From: DASUAO01 sp035763745
Lineage (GTDB): Bacteria > Actinomycetota > Acidimicrobiia > IMCC26256 > PALSA-555
Assembly: GCA_035763745.1 (NCBI GenBank)
Contig: DASUAO010000021.1
Coordinates: forward strand, 108,082 to 172,081
Length of the DNA: 64,000 bases
Direction: 5' to 3'
The position numbers were made by a program, and so were the translations under genes. The notes under the pieces are model-generated. The model did not search any database. It was not told the DNA's origin and worked only from the letters and a program-made list of their open reading frames with translations. Of this stretch, positions 32,538-40,765 are shown piece by piece; positions within the stretch are counted from its first letter, which is position 1; every line of letters starts with the position of its first letter.

Positions 32538-32566
32538 GTTCACCTGGGCTTCACCTCGAGGTCACC
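32538..32566 (+). promoter_or_regulatory. Pho box: three direct repeats between phoU and pstB
   Basis: GTTCACC (32538-32544), CTTCACC (32549-32555) and GGTCACC (32560-32566) repeat with an exact 11-base period and four-base spacers, as in PhoP-type boxes of actinobacteria. It lies 31 bases upstream of the pstB -10 and can also serve the divergent phoU. Confidence 0.7.
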
Positions 32567-32597
32567 CGCTCGATGACGAGCCATGGGAGCCACCGCG

Positions 32598-32603
32598 TAC
32601 GCT
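32598..32603 (+). promoter_or_regulatory. -10 element for leaderless start of pstB
   Basis: TACGCT seven bases before ATG 32611, downstream of the Pho box. Confidence 0.5.
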
Positions 32604-32610
32604 GCTCGTG

Positions 32611-33483
32611 ATGACCCGCGCCGGCGTTTCGAACGTCACGGTGTCCGTCGACACCTCCCCGAAGACCCCTGGCGACACGACCAGGGGCTCGGACGGGGCA
32701 ACGGCCGACCGACCGGTCTTCGCGGTCGAGGGCGTCACCGTCGCGTACCACGGAACCCCGGCGATCGCCGACGTCTCTTTCGCCGTGCGCGCGAACGCGG
32801 TCACCGCGCTCATCGGGCCGTCGGGCTGTGGGAAGAGCACCTTGCTCCGATCGTTCAACCGCATGAACGATCTGATCGTGGGCGCGCGGGTCGAAGGCCG
32901 CATCGCGTACCACGGTGTCGACCTCTACGGTCCGGGCGTCGACCCGGTCGAGGTGCGGCGCCGGATCGGCATGGTGTTCCAGAAGCCCAACCCGTTCCCG
33001 AAGTCGATCTACGACAACGTCGCGTTCGGGCCTCGTCTCCGACGGAACCGCCGCGGCCTCGACGAGGTCGTCGAGCGTGCACTCACGCGCGCCGCGCTGT
33101 GGGACGAGGTGAAGGACAAGCTGAAGGAGAGCGCGTTCGCTCTCTCGGGAGGTCAGCAGCAGCGCCTCTGCATCGCTCGCTGCTTGGCGGTCGATCCCGA
33201 CGTGCTCCTGATGGACGAGCCCTGTTCCGCCTTGGACCCGATCGCGACTGCGCGGATCGAGGATCTGATGGACGAGCTGAAGCAGGACGTCACGATCCTG
33301 ATCGTCACGCACAACATGCAACAGGCCGCCCGGACGTCCGAGATGACCGCGTTCATCACCACCGACGTAGGCGATGACGGGACCCGCGTCGGTCGGCTCG
33401 TGGAGTACGACGAGACCGGCACGATCTTCACGACGCCCGGGGACTCCCGGACCGAGGGTTACGTCACCGGTCGGTTCGGCTGA
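32611..33483 (+). CDS. pstB: Phosphate ABC transporter ATP-binding protein PstB
   Basis: 290 residues; the first 35 form a variable extension. Walker A is GPSGCGKST (69-77), the Q-loop is in MVFQKPNPFPKSIYDNVAFG, the signature is LSGGQQQR and Walker B is VLLMDEPCSALDP, followed by the switch His in IVTHNMQQAAR. All ATPase residues are intact. It powers the PstCA channel although it is encoded apart from pstSCA, on the opposite strand, at the head of a transcript with the histidine kinase and response regulator. A Pho box and leaderless promoter precede it. Confidence 0.94.
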   Translation: MTRAGVSNVTVSVDTSPKTPGDTTRGSDGATADRPVFAVEGVTVAYHGTPAIADVSFAVRANAVTALIGPSGCGKSTLLRSFNRMNDLIVGARVEGRIAYHGVDLYGPGVDPVEVRRRIGMVFQKPNPFPKSIYDNVAFGPRLRRNRRGLDEVVERALTRAALWDEVKDKLKESAFALSGGQQQRLCIARCLAVDPDVLLMDEPCSALDPIATARIEDLMDELKQDVTILIVTHNMQQAARTSEMTAFITTDVGDDGTRVGRLVEYDETGTIFTTPGDSRTEGYVTGRFG

Positions 33484-33542
33484 TCGATCTCGGCCCACGG
33501 GCTGCGAACGGGAGCAGGTGTGATGGCGATCAGGGGCAGGCG

Positions 33543-34637
33543 TTGAGACGTGGGCGCAAGGACCGTGAATCGCTCGTCCGGAGCGTACGCGAGCTCGGTG
33601 CGGCCAAGACGACTGCCGAAGCGCACGGGCTGCGGCTCGGCGCGGCACTCGACGCCCTCGACGTCGCCGTGGTCGTGGCCGACGCCGACGGGAACGTCGT
33701 GCACCGCAACGCTGCCGCCCGCCCGTTCCAGGACGCCCGCCACGGCGACGCGGTCGTCGAGGACCTGCTCGAGCGAGCGATCCCCGTGGCGTTGTCCGGG
33801 GCGCATTTCGACGAGGAGGTCGCGCTCCACGGTCCGCCGCGGCGTGTGCTCGTGGTCGAAGCGAGGCCCCTGGGCGGAGCCGCGCAGACGGGCGGCGTCG
33901 TCGCCTTCGTGCGGGACATCACCGAACTGCGGCGCACCGAGAGCATTCGGCGTGACTTCGTCGCGAACGTCAGCCACGAGCTCAAGACGCCGATCGGCGC
34001 GCTCGGAATCCTCGCCGAGACGATCCACGCCCAGGTGACGGACTCCGCCGCCGCGTCTCTCGTCGATCGTCTGGTCGACGAGTCCGAACGGCTCGGACGG
34101 ATCGTCGACGACCTGCTCGACCTCAGCCTCGTGGAGGGCCAGGATGCACCGAGCCGCGATCACGTCCCCGCGGCGGCCCTTGCGGGCGAGGCGCTCGAGC
34201 GCGTGCGAGCGATCGGGCTCGAGCGCGGTCTGAGTGTCGTCGACCGGACGCCGCCTGCCGTCGATGTGCTCGTGCGCTGCGATGCCCGCCAGGTGGTGAG
34301 CGCGCTGACGAACCTGCTCGACAACGCCCTGAAGTACTCCGAGCCGGACTCCGAGGTCTCGATCGAGGTGAGCGTCGTCGACGGACGGGTGGAATTTGCA
34401 GTGCGGGATACGGGGATCGGGATCCCGAGCGGTGAGCTCGAGCGTGTCTTCGAGCGCTTCTACCGCGTCGACAAGGCGAGGAGTCGCGGCACCGGTGGGA
34501 CGGGCCTGGGGCTCGCGATCGTCCGCCACGTCGCGGAATCGCACGGGGGAGAGGTCGTCGTCGAGTCGCGCGAAGGTGAAGGTTCCGTGTTCTCGTTCCT
34601 GCTGCCCATCGCCGATCCCGAGCTCCCGCTCCGATGA
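33543..34637 (+). CDS. Phosphate-type sensor histidine kinase without membrane domain
   Basis: 364 residues from TTG 33543; no other in-frame start exists between the pstB stop and this codon. A PAS-like segment (about 30-125, LDVAVVVADADGNVVHRNAAA) is followed by the HisKA domain with H145 in ANVSHELKTPIGAL, and HATPase motifs: N box LTNLLDNALKYSEP, G1 VRDTGIGIP, F box FERFYRVDKARS, G2 GGTGLGLAIV. It resembles SenX3/PhoR, but the usual N-terminal membrane helices are missing, so it is predicted to be cytosolic and would rely on PstB/PhoU for the phosphate signal. It is coupled to the regulator gene by ATGA. Confidence 0.88.
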   Translation: MRRGRKDRESLVRSVRELGAAKTTAEAHGLRLGAALDALDVAVVVADADGNVVHRNAAARPFQDARHGDAVVEDLLERAIPVALSGAHFDEEVALHGPPRRVLVVEARPLGGAAQTGGVVAFVRDITELRRTESIRRDFVANVSHELKTPIGALGILAETIHAQVTDSAAASLVDRLVDESERLGRIVDDLLDLSLVEGQDAPSRDHVPAAALAGEALERVRAIGLERGLSVVDRTPPAVDVLVRCDARQVVSALTNLLDNALKYSEPDSEVSIEVSVVDGRVEFAVRDTGIGIPSGELERVFERFYRVDKARSRGTGGTGLGLAIVRHVAESHGGEVVVESREGEGSVFSFLLPIADPELPLR

Positions 34638-35332
34638 ATGATCCCCCGCTGGTCCTGGTCGTCGACGACGAGGAGTCATATCGAGAAGCCTTGTCGGTCG
34701 CGCTGAGTCGAGAAGGCTTCGCGGTCGAGACGGCTGCCGATGGCGTGGAGGCGCTCGCTCGATTCTCGGCGACGTCGCCAGACCTCGTGCTGCTCGACGT
34801 GATGCTTCCCAAGATGTCGGGGATCGACGTCTGCCGGGAGCTCCGATCCCGATCGGGAGTTCCGATCATCATGGTCACGGCGCGTGCCGGCGAGATCGAC
34901 GCGGTCGTGGGGCTCGAGGTCGGTGCCGACGACTACATCGCGAAGCCGTTCCGCTTGCGCGAGCTCATCGCGCGAGTGCGAGCCGCGCTCCGCCGAGCAC
35001 CCGACCAAGCATCTGGCGCTCCGGCACTCGATGTCCTCGAGGTCGGCGAGGTGCGACTCGACCTGGCACGCCACGAGGCGTTCGTCGAGGATGCGCAGGT
35101 GGCGCTCCCGCGGAAGGAGTTCGAGCTGCTCGAGCTGCTGCTCGCCAACGCCGGACGCGTCCTGACGCGCGACGTCCTGATCGATCGGGTGTGGGGGTCG
35201 AACTACTACGGCGACACGAAGACCCTCGACGTCCACGTGAAGCGACTGCGCTCCAAGATCGAGCCGGATCCTTCGAGGCCGGTCCGACTCGTGACGGTCC
35301 GCGGGGTGGGGTACCGCTACGAGAACGCCTGA
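34634..35332 (+). CDS. OmpR/PhoB-family response regulator (RegX3/PhoP-like)
   Basis: 232 residues. In the receiver domain D10, D11 and the phospho-acceptor D55 (LVLLDVMLPKMSG) are present, as is the Lys of AKPFRLREL. The C-terminal winged helix includes LPRKEFELLELLLANAGRVLTRDVLIDRVWG and KTLDVHVKRLRSKIE, VTVRGVGYRYE. With the upstream kinase and the pst/phoU genes, it is the probable phosphate-starvation regulator binding the 11-base repeats before pstB and pstS. Its 3' end overlaps the convergent surE by 16 bases. Confidence 0.92.
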   Translation: MNDPPLVLVVDDEESYREALSVALSREGFAVETAADGVEALARFSATSPDLVLLDVMLPKMSGIDVCRELRSRSGVPIIMVTARAGEIDAVVGLEVGADDYIAKPFRLRELIARVRAALRRAPDQASGAPALDVLEVGEVRLDLARHEAFVEDAQVALPRKEFELLELLLANAGRVLTRDVLIDRVWGSNYYGDTKTLDVHVKRLRSKIEPDPSRPVRLVTVRGVGYRYENA

Positions 35333-36087
35333 GCGAGGTCCGCGGCGAGACCGTCGGTGCCGATGGTCGTGCCCACGACCTCGCCGACTCCGCCGAGGAG
35401 GGTGTAGGCGACCTCGCCCGCGCGCACGATGGCGAGGTCGGTGCCGGGCTTCGGATCGTGGGCCCGCCCCTCGAACTCGAGCATCAGCTCACCGTGGGCG
35501 GCCGAGGAACTCCATCGCTCCGCGAACTCGGTGAGCCGCGCTTCGCGGGCGGTCTCGATCGCCTCGAGCTCCACGTTGGGGACGTTGAGGTTGAGCACCA
35601 CCGGGCTGCCGCGGTCGGCCAGCCACAGGAGCGCCGCGGCAGCGATCGTCGCGGCGGTCTCCCAGTGCTCGTGTTCTCCCCAGCCGAGGCTCACGGCGAC
35701 GGCAGGGACGCCCAAGACCTGTGCGGTGAGCGCGGCGCCGACCGTCCCGGAGTGCAGGACGAGGTGCCCGTAGTTGAGGCCCGGGTTCACGCCCGAGGCG
35801 ACGATGTCGGGGGTCGGTCCGAACGCCCCGAGACAGCCTGCGTACACCGCCGCGGCAGGTGGGAGGTCGACGGAGTGCACGTCGGTGCCGGGAAGGTCGG
35901 CCCAGTCGACGGGTTGCCACCGGATCGGTCCGCTCCGGTGCAGCCGCCCGATGGCCGCGCCGCTGCCGCTGCGCTCGCCACTCGGTGCGACCACGACGAC
36001 CTCGTGGCCCGCGTCCACGATGGCGCGTGCCAACGCGTGGACCCCCTCGGCTTCGACGCCGTCGTCGTTGGTCACGAGCACGCGCAT
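35317..36087 (-). CDS. surE: 5'/3'-nucleotidase SurE
   Basis: 256 residues. It begins MRVLVTNDDGVEAEGVHALA; the TNDDG Asp pair binds the divalent metal. APSGERSGSGAAI and SGVNPGLNYGHLVLHSGTVGAA (in two parts) complete the SurE active site. The enzyme removes phosphate from nucleoside monophosphates and can act on short polyphosphate in some bacteria. Its place between the phosphate regulators and the polyphosphate operon fits phosphate recycling. ATG 36087 has a TANNNT element six bases upstream. It converges on the response regulator gene with overlapping ends. Confidence 0.92.
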   Translation of the reverse strand: MRVLVTNDDGVEAEGVHALARAIVDAGHEVVVVAPSGERSGSGAAIGRLHRSGPIRWQPVDWADLPGTDVHSVDLPPAAAVYAGCLGAFGPTPDIVASGVNPGLNYGHLVLHSGTVGAALTAQVLGVPAVAVSLGWGEHEHWETAATIAAAALLWLADRGSPVVLNLNVPNVELEAIETAREARLTEFAERWSSSAAHGELMLEFEGRAHDPKPGTDLAIVRAGEVAYTLLGGVGEVVGTTIGTDGLAADLAQAFS

Positions 36088-36093
36088 GAGCGG

Positions 36094-36099
36094 ACCCTA
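36094..36099 (-). promoter_or_regulatory. -10 element for leaderless start of surE
   Basis: TAGGGT on the minus strand, six bases before ATG 36087. Confidence 0.5.
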
Positions 36100-36200
36100 T
36101 CGGGCGACGCGACGGGTCGAGCCGACGGGCTCGTCGTCATGCGCCGACGCGGCCGATCGGAGGGGCGCGAGGAGACCCTCGACGTCGTCGACGGCCGGGA

Positions 36201-36659
36201 TCATGCAGGCGGTGGGCGGTACTCGGCAGTCGCGACCACTCCTGCCTCGAGCTCGAGGATCCAGATCGAGCCCTTCTCGAGTCGGTCGTCGCCGAGGATG
36301 ACTCCGGAGCGGGCGATGTCGTTGAGCAGCCAGCCGATGACATCGCCGTGGGTCGCGAGCACCGCGGTCTCGTCACCGACCTTGCTGAGCAGCGCCCGCG
36401 TGTCGTCGAGGGGCGCACCTTCCGCGAGCGCGTCCGACAGCTCGACCGGAAGGCGAAGTCGCGCGGCGAGCGGGTCGACGGTCTGTCGGCACCGGACGTA
36501 GGGGCTGCTGATGATCCGGCTCGGTGCCGCCTCGGCGAGGCCGTCCGCGATGGCATCGGCCTGGCGACGCCCGGGCTTGGAGAGCGGGCGCTGGTCGTCG
36601 GGACGGTCCCAGCCGGATCGACTCCCGGCCTTGGCGTGGCGTACGAGGTAGATGGTCAT
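36201..36659 (-). CDS. sixA: SixA-like histidine phosphatase
   Basis: 152 residues. It starts MTIYLVRHAKAGSRSGW, the RHG motif with catalytic His8 or 9, and has IISSPYVRCRQTVDPLA and VLATHGDVIGWLLND with the second His. Such small phosphatases act on phosphohistidine or phosphorylated nucleotides. It overlaps the Nudix gene by four bases (ATGA); together they match the two domains of mycobacterial MutT1, which is a single Nudix-plus-phosphatase protein encoded beside ppk. It is the last gene of the ppk operon. Confidence 0.88.
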   Translation of the reverse strand: MTIYLVRHAKAGSRSGWDRPDDQRPLSKPGRRQADAIADGLAEAAPSRIISSPYVRCRQTVDPLAARLRLPVELSDALAEGAPLDDTRALLSKVGDETAVLATHGDVIGWLLNDIARSGVILGDDRLEKGSIWILELEAGVVATAEYRPPPA

Positions 36660-37108
36660 CGGCGGAGATCCCGTACTCGTTCCAGGAGCACCCGATCGTG
36701 CTCGTAGGTGAGGAGTCTGACCGCCTCGTCGGGCCGGCACCACCGCAGCTCGTCGACCTCCCGGTTGGGCTCGAAGTCGTCGCCGGTCGCGCCAGGTGAC
36801 AGCTCCATCGTCCAGTACCGGACGAGCTTGTCGCGCCCGCGTTGGTCCCGGTAGCGCGTCATGCCGATCTCGTCCCCGGCCGTGCACGCGAATCCCGTCT
36901 CCTCCTCGACCTCGCGCCGGGCGGTGGCGAGGTCGTCGCGGTCGTCCTTGTCGCGCTTGCCCTTCGGGAAGGTCCAGTCGTCGTAGCGGGGCCGGTGCAC
37001 GAGCAGCACCTCGACCCGGCGCCGTCCACGGTGCCGTCGCGTGCGGCGCACCACGCCGCCCGCAGCCCGCACGTCGGGCTCGACCTCCACGCCGCGCCTC
37101 GCGCTCAC
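36656..37108 (-). CDS. Nudix hydrolase (MutT1-like domain)
   Basis: 150 residues from GTG 37108. It has RAAGGVVRR, then VLLVHRPRYDDWTFPKGK and ATARREVEEETGFAC. The Nudix box keeps the REVEEETGF core, but the preceding part (GKRDKDDRDDLATAR) is one residue longer than the consensus, with Asp where Glu is usual. Related MutT1/diadenosine-polyphosphate hydrolases clean oxidised or signalling nucleotides. The gene overlaps CYTH-CHAD upstream and sixA downstream by four bases each. Longer upstream starts would run into the CYTH-CHAD end and are unlikely. Confidence 0.87.
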   Translation of the reverse strand: MSARRGVEVEPDVRAAGGVVRRTRRHRGRRRVEVLLVHRPRYDDWTFPKGKRDKDDRDDLATARREVEEETGFACTAGDEIGMTRYRDQRGRDKLVRYWTMELSPGATGDDFEPNREVDELRWCRPDEAVRLLTYEHDRVLLERVRDLRR

Positions 37109-38634
37109 AGCCAGGCCCGCAGCTGCTTCTGATGGGTTCGCTGCCAGGTCTTCGGCCACCGGCGACGGCTCCGCCGCGCGTCCCGGAGCTCGGCCGCGGC
37201 GAGCTGACCGGCCGCGAAGCCGATGCCCTCGCCTTCGTCCACGGCGATGCGGCGGAGCCACTCGGCTGCGATGACGGCGTCCTGGTGCACACCGAGGGCG
37301 TCCTGGATCTCGGTGGCCGTCTTGGCCAGTCGTCGCGCCGGTCGCCCGAGCGCCGGCGCGACCGCCTCCGCCGCGTACCGGACGCGCTTCGCCCTCCGCC
37401 GGACCAGGTGCAACGCCGGGTCGTTCGGCTCGGAGCCCAGCCCATCGACCGCATCGAGCAGCGACCGGACCGGCGCGCGGACGAGCGAGGCCAGGTCGTC
37501 GGCGTCGTCGGTGTCATCGATCTGGAGCAGCACGCGCGGGTGCGACGCCGCCTCGACCAGGCGATCGAGGAGGTGGTCGTAGCGAACGCTCCGGAGCGCG
37601 GCGAGCATCTGGGACCGGGCGCGCTCCCGATCCGCGTGCAGCCGATCGAGGAGCGTCTCGGCCGGCGGTCGGTCGACTTCCGGGAGACGCGCGATCCTGG
37701 GCACGAAGCGATCGATGAGGACGTCGGCGTCGCGGACCGCGCCGAAGACGTCGCCGAGCCAGCGCAGCTCGTCGCGGAGCGCCTCGGCCCACCCTTCGTC
37801 GAGGAGGGGCTCGAACGTCCGGAGGTCGGACCGGAGCCGCCGGGTGGCGACACGTGCCTGGTGCAGCGCCTCGGGGTCGTCGCCGAGGCGCGCGCCCGGA
37901 TCGTTCCGTACGAGCCGGACGACGGAGGTCGCGATCGCGGCGCGTACGACGCTCCCCGTGGCTGGCTCCTCGGCGTCGAGGCTCGGGACCTGGACGTCGG
38001 CCGGCGCGCGTGCCGGTGCGCCGAGTGCCCGCACGATCTTCGGGGTCGGGTCGGCCGCACCCGCGCCGGCGGTGCGCAGTCGGGCGAGGAGCGCGTGCCG
38101 CTGCGACGGGGTCGCGTCGTCGGCGAGCCCCAGCTCGACTTCACGGAACACGGTGGCGCCGTGGTCCGCGCGTCGGGAGTCGATCTCGACCAGATCGTCG
38201 ACCACCTCGCCGATCGCGTGGCCGTTCGGGTCGCGCAGCGCCACGACCCGCCGGATGGTGTTCAGGGTCGCGAGCGGCTCGACCGCCGCGCCCCGGGTCA
38301 GCGAGCGGACGAGGTCGAGGGCCGCGGGCGGCGGCGTCGTGTCGGATCCGCCGTCGGCAGGATCGGGTCCAGGACCTGCGACGTGGTGCTCCACCCGCAC
38401 CAGCGCCTCGGGGTCGTCGCGGGTGGGGAGCTTCACGGTCCAGCCCTCCGGGTCCCGGTAGCGCAGGCTGGCCCCCGCTCGCGAGATGCGCAGGTCGCGG
38501 GTGTCGAAGTACGTCGCCGCGAGCTCGAGGGTCTCCTCGTGTCCCGCGGTGACCCCGGTGGCCGGGTCGGTGAAGAACGGGAGTCGGAAGTCGGGGGTGA
38601 CCGCCAGCTTGATCTCGCGTTCGACCACGCTCAT
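37105..38634 (-). CDS. CYTH-CHAD domain protein, polyphosphate-related
   Basis: 509 residues. The N-terminal CYTH domain (about 1-200) starts SVVEREIKLAV (the ExExK motif appears as EREIKL) and includes YFDTRDLRI, ASLRYRD and WTVKLPT, the basic/acidic tunnel residues of triphosphate-binding enzymes. The C-terminal CHAD domain (about 230-500) has LHQARVATRRLRSDLRTF, LGDVFGAVRDADVLIDRF and RRRAKRVRYAAEAV, rich in the conserved His and Arg that bind polyphosphate. CHAD proteins associate with polyphosphate granules. It lies directly after ppk with a four-base overlap, so a role in polyphosphate binding or hydrolysis is well supported. Confidence 0.9.
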   Translation of the reverse strand: MSVVEREIKLAVTPDFRLPFFTDPATGVTAGHEETLELAATYFDTRDLRISRAGASLRYRDPEGWTVKLPTRDDPEALVRVEHHVAGPGPDPADGGSDTTPPPAALDLVRSLTRGAAVEPLATLNTIRRVVALRDPNGHAIGEVVDDLVEIDSRRADHGATVFREVELGLADDATPSQRHALLARLRTAGAGAADPTPKIVRALGAPARAPADVQVPSLDAEEPATGSVVRAAIATSVVRLVRNDPGARLGDDPEALHQARVATRRLRSDLRTFEPLLDEGWAEALRDELRWLGDVFGAVRDADVLIDRFVPRIARLPEVDRPPAETLLDRLHADRERARSQMLAALRSVRYDHLLDRLVEAASHPRVLLQIDDTDDADDLASLVRAPVRSLLDAVDGLGSEPNDPALHLVRRRAKRVRYAAEAVAPALGRPARRLAKTATEIQDALGVHQDAVIAAEWLRRIAVDEGEGIGFAAGQLAAAELRDARRSRRRWPKTWQRTHQKQLRAWL

Positions 38635-40709
38635 GGGCGGGTCGCGGCACGTGCCTCGGCGAGCTCCTGCAGCCGATCGTGGGTGTTGACACCGACCGTC
38701 GTCTCGACCGGACGCCACGACCCGTCGGAGCACAGCTCCCACGCGAGGGTGTCGTCGGCGAGGTTCACCTCGAGGATCTCGGCGAGTCGCCCCTTGAGGC
38801 GGGGATCGGTGACCGAGCAGGTGGCCTCGACGCGCCGATCGAGGTTGCGGGGCATCCAATCGGCCGACCCGATGAGGTACTCGGCTGTCGCCGCGTCAGC
38901 GCCGAAGCGGTAGATCCGGGAGTGCTCGAGGTAGCGGCCGATGATCGAGCGGACCCGGATGAGCTCCGAGAGCCCGGGGACCCCGGGCCGGAGGCAGCAG
39001 ATGCCTCGCACGATCAGATCGATGCTCGTTCCGGCGCCGGATGCGGCGTACAGCTCGTCGATGAGGTCAGCGTCGACGAGGCTGTTCATCTTGAGGACGA
39101 TGCGTCCTTCGGCGCCGAGGGCCGCCTGGTCGCGGATCCGCTGCTGGAGCCCGGAGCGCAGCGCCTCGGGCGCGACCAGGAGCTTGCGGTACCGGATCGG
39201 TCGGCTGTAGCCGGTGAGGTAGTTGAAGAGCTCGGTGAGGTCGGCGCCGATCTCCTCGTCGGTGGTGAGCAGCCCGAGGTCCTCGTAGAGCGATGCCGTC
39301 TTCGGGTTGTAGTTGCCGGTCCCCACATGGCAGTACCGGCGGATCTCGCCGTCTTCCTCGCGGCGGACGACGAGCAGGATCTTCGTGTGGGTCTTCAGGC
39401 CGACGAGCCCGTAGACGACGTGGACGCCCGCCTCCTCGAGGACGCGTGCCCGATCGATGTTGGCCTCCTCATCGAAGCGGGCCTTCAGCTCGACGAGCGC
39501 GACGACCTGCTTTCCGCTGCGCGCCGCGTCGGCGAGCGCGCTCACGATCGTGCTCTCGGGTCCCGCGGTGCGGTAGATCGTCTGCTTGATCGCCAGCACG
39601 CGCGGGTCGCGGGCGGCTTGGCGCACGAAGGCCTCGACCGACGTCGTGAACGAGTCGTACGGGTGATGGACCAGCACATCGCCCTGGCGCAGCACCCGGA
39701 AGATGTCGACAGGGACGTCGCCGACGTCGGCGAGCACCGTCGGAGTCCTCGGTGTCCACGGCTCGTCCTTGAGCTCGGGGCGGTCGAGACCGCAGACGTC
39801 CCAGAGTCCGGTGAGGTCGAGGGGACCGTCGACGGTGACGATCGCACCGTCGGGGATCTCGAGCTCGCGACAGAGCACTCCGACGACCTCGTCGGACATC
39901 GTGGCGTCGACCTCGAGGCGGACGACGTTGCCGAACTTCGTGCGGCGGTGCAGGACGGTCTCGATCGCTTCGAGCAGGTCCTCGGCTTCGTCGTCGAGCT
40001 CGAAGTCGGCGTCGCGGGTGACGCGGAAGGGGTAGTGCGCGAGCACCTCCATGCCCGGGAACAGGCGGTCGAGGTGCGCCGCGATGAGCTGCTCGAGCGG
40101 GACGAAGCGTTCGCCGTCGGGGAGTGCGACGAAGCGCGGGAGCGCGCCGGGGACCTTCACCCGCGCGAACCTCTGCTCCCCTGTGTCCGGGTCGCGCACC
40201 TCGACGGCGAGGCTCAACGACAGGTTCGAGATGTAGGGGAACGGGTGCGCAGGGTCGACCGCGAGTGGGGTGAGCACCGGGTAGACCCGGTCCTCGAACG
40301 TGATCCGGAGTGCCTCTCGATCGGCGTCGTCGAGGTCGGACCACCCGGGGAAGCGGATCCCGGCCTCCTCGAGCGCGGGCGCGACGTCCTTGGTGAAGAT
40401 CGTCGTCTGGCGGGCGACGAGGTCGTGGACCTGGGCGCGCAGGGCCCGGACCGCCTCGGCGGGCTCCAGGCCGTCGGGGGAGGGGCTGCGGATCCCGAGG
40501 TCGGCCTGCTCCTGGAGCCCGGCGACCCGCACCTGGAAGTACTCGTCGAGGTTGGACGCGAAGATCGCGAGGAACTTCGCCCGCTCGAGCAGGGGGCGCG
40601 ACTCGTCCTCGGCGAGCGCGAGCACGCGGGCGTTGAACTCGAGCCACGAGAGCTCCCGGTTGAGATACCGGTCCGATGCGGCGATCACCGTGGGGTCCGG
40701 GTCGGCCAT
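38631..40709 (-). CDS. ppk1: Polyphosphate kinase 1
   Basis: 692 residues, full length. The N-domain begins RYLNRELSWLEFNARVLALA and includes FLAIFASNLDEYFQVRVAG; the catalytic C-domains contain HHPYDSFTTSVEAFV, IKQTIYRTAG, VELKARFDEEANI and VYGLVGLKTHTKILLV, with the phospho-acceptor His in GLKTHTK. It makes polyphosphate from ATP reversibly. It heads a four-gene operon with four-base overlaps throughout (ppk1, CYTH-CHAD, Nudix, sixA). ATG 40709 is preceded by a TANNNT element six bases upstream. Its position beside the pst/pho genes suggests linked control of phosphate uptake and storage, although no Pho box is visible here. Confidence 0.95.
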   Translation of the reverse strand: MADPDPTVIAASDRYLNRELSWLEFNARVLALAEDESRPLLERAKFLAIFASNLDEYFQVRVAGLQEQADLGIRSPSPDGLEPAEAVRALRAQVHDLVARQTTIFTKDVAPALEEAGIRFPGWSDLDDADREALRITFEDRVYPVLTPLAVDPAHPFPYISNLSLSLAVEVRDPDTGEQRFARVKVPGALPRFVALPDGERFVPLEQLIAAHLDRLFPGMEVLAHYPFRVTRDADFELDDEAEDLLEAIETVLHRRTKFGNVVRLEVDATMSDEVVGVLCRELEIPDGAIVTVDGPLDLTGLWDVCGLDRPELKDEPWTPRTPTVLADVGDVPVDIFRVLRQGDVLVHHPYDSFTTSVEAFVRQAARDPRVLAIKQTIYRTAGPESTIVSALADAARSGKQVVALVELKARFDEEANIDRARVLEEAGVHVVYGLVGLKTHTKILLVVRREEDGEIRRYCHVGTGNYNPKTASLYEDLGLLTTDEEIGADLTELFNYLTGYSRPIRYRKLLVAPEALRSGLQQRIRDQAALGAEGRIVLKMNSLVDADLIDELYAASGAGTSIDLIVRGICCLRPGVPGLSELIRVRSIIGRYLEHSRIYRFGADAATAEYLIGSADWMPRNLDRRVEATCSVTDPRLKGRLAEILEVNLADDTLAWELCSDGSWRPVETTVGVNTHDRLQELAEARAATRP

Positions 40710-40715
40710 GGGCTG

Positions 40716-40721
40716 ATCGTA
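40716..40721 (-). promoter_or_regulatory. -10 element for leaderless start of ppk1
   Basis: TACGAT on the minus strand, six bases before ATG 40709. Confidence 0.5.
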
Positions 40722-40750
40722 GCGGTGGCCGGAGACCGGTCTCCCGGGAG

Positions 40751-40756
40751 TACGGT
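40751..40756 (+). promoter_or_regulatory. -10 element for the MFS gene
   Basis: TACGGT nine bases before ATG 40766; a leader of at most two or three bases is expected. Confidence 0.4.
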
Positions 40757-40765
40757 CGCCGGGAC

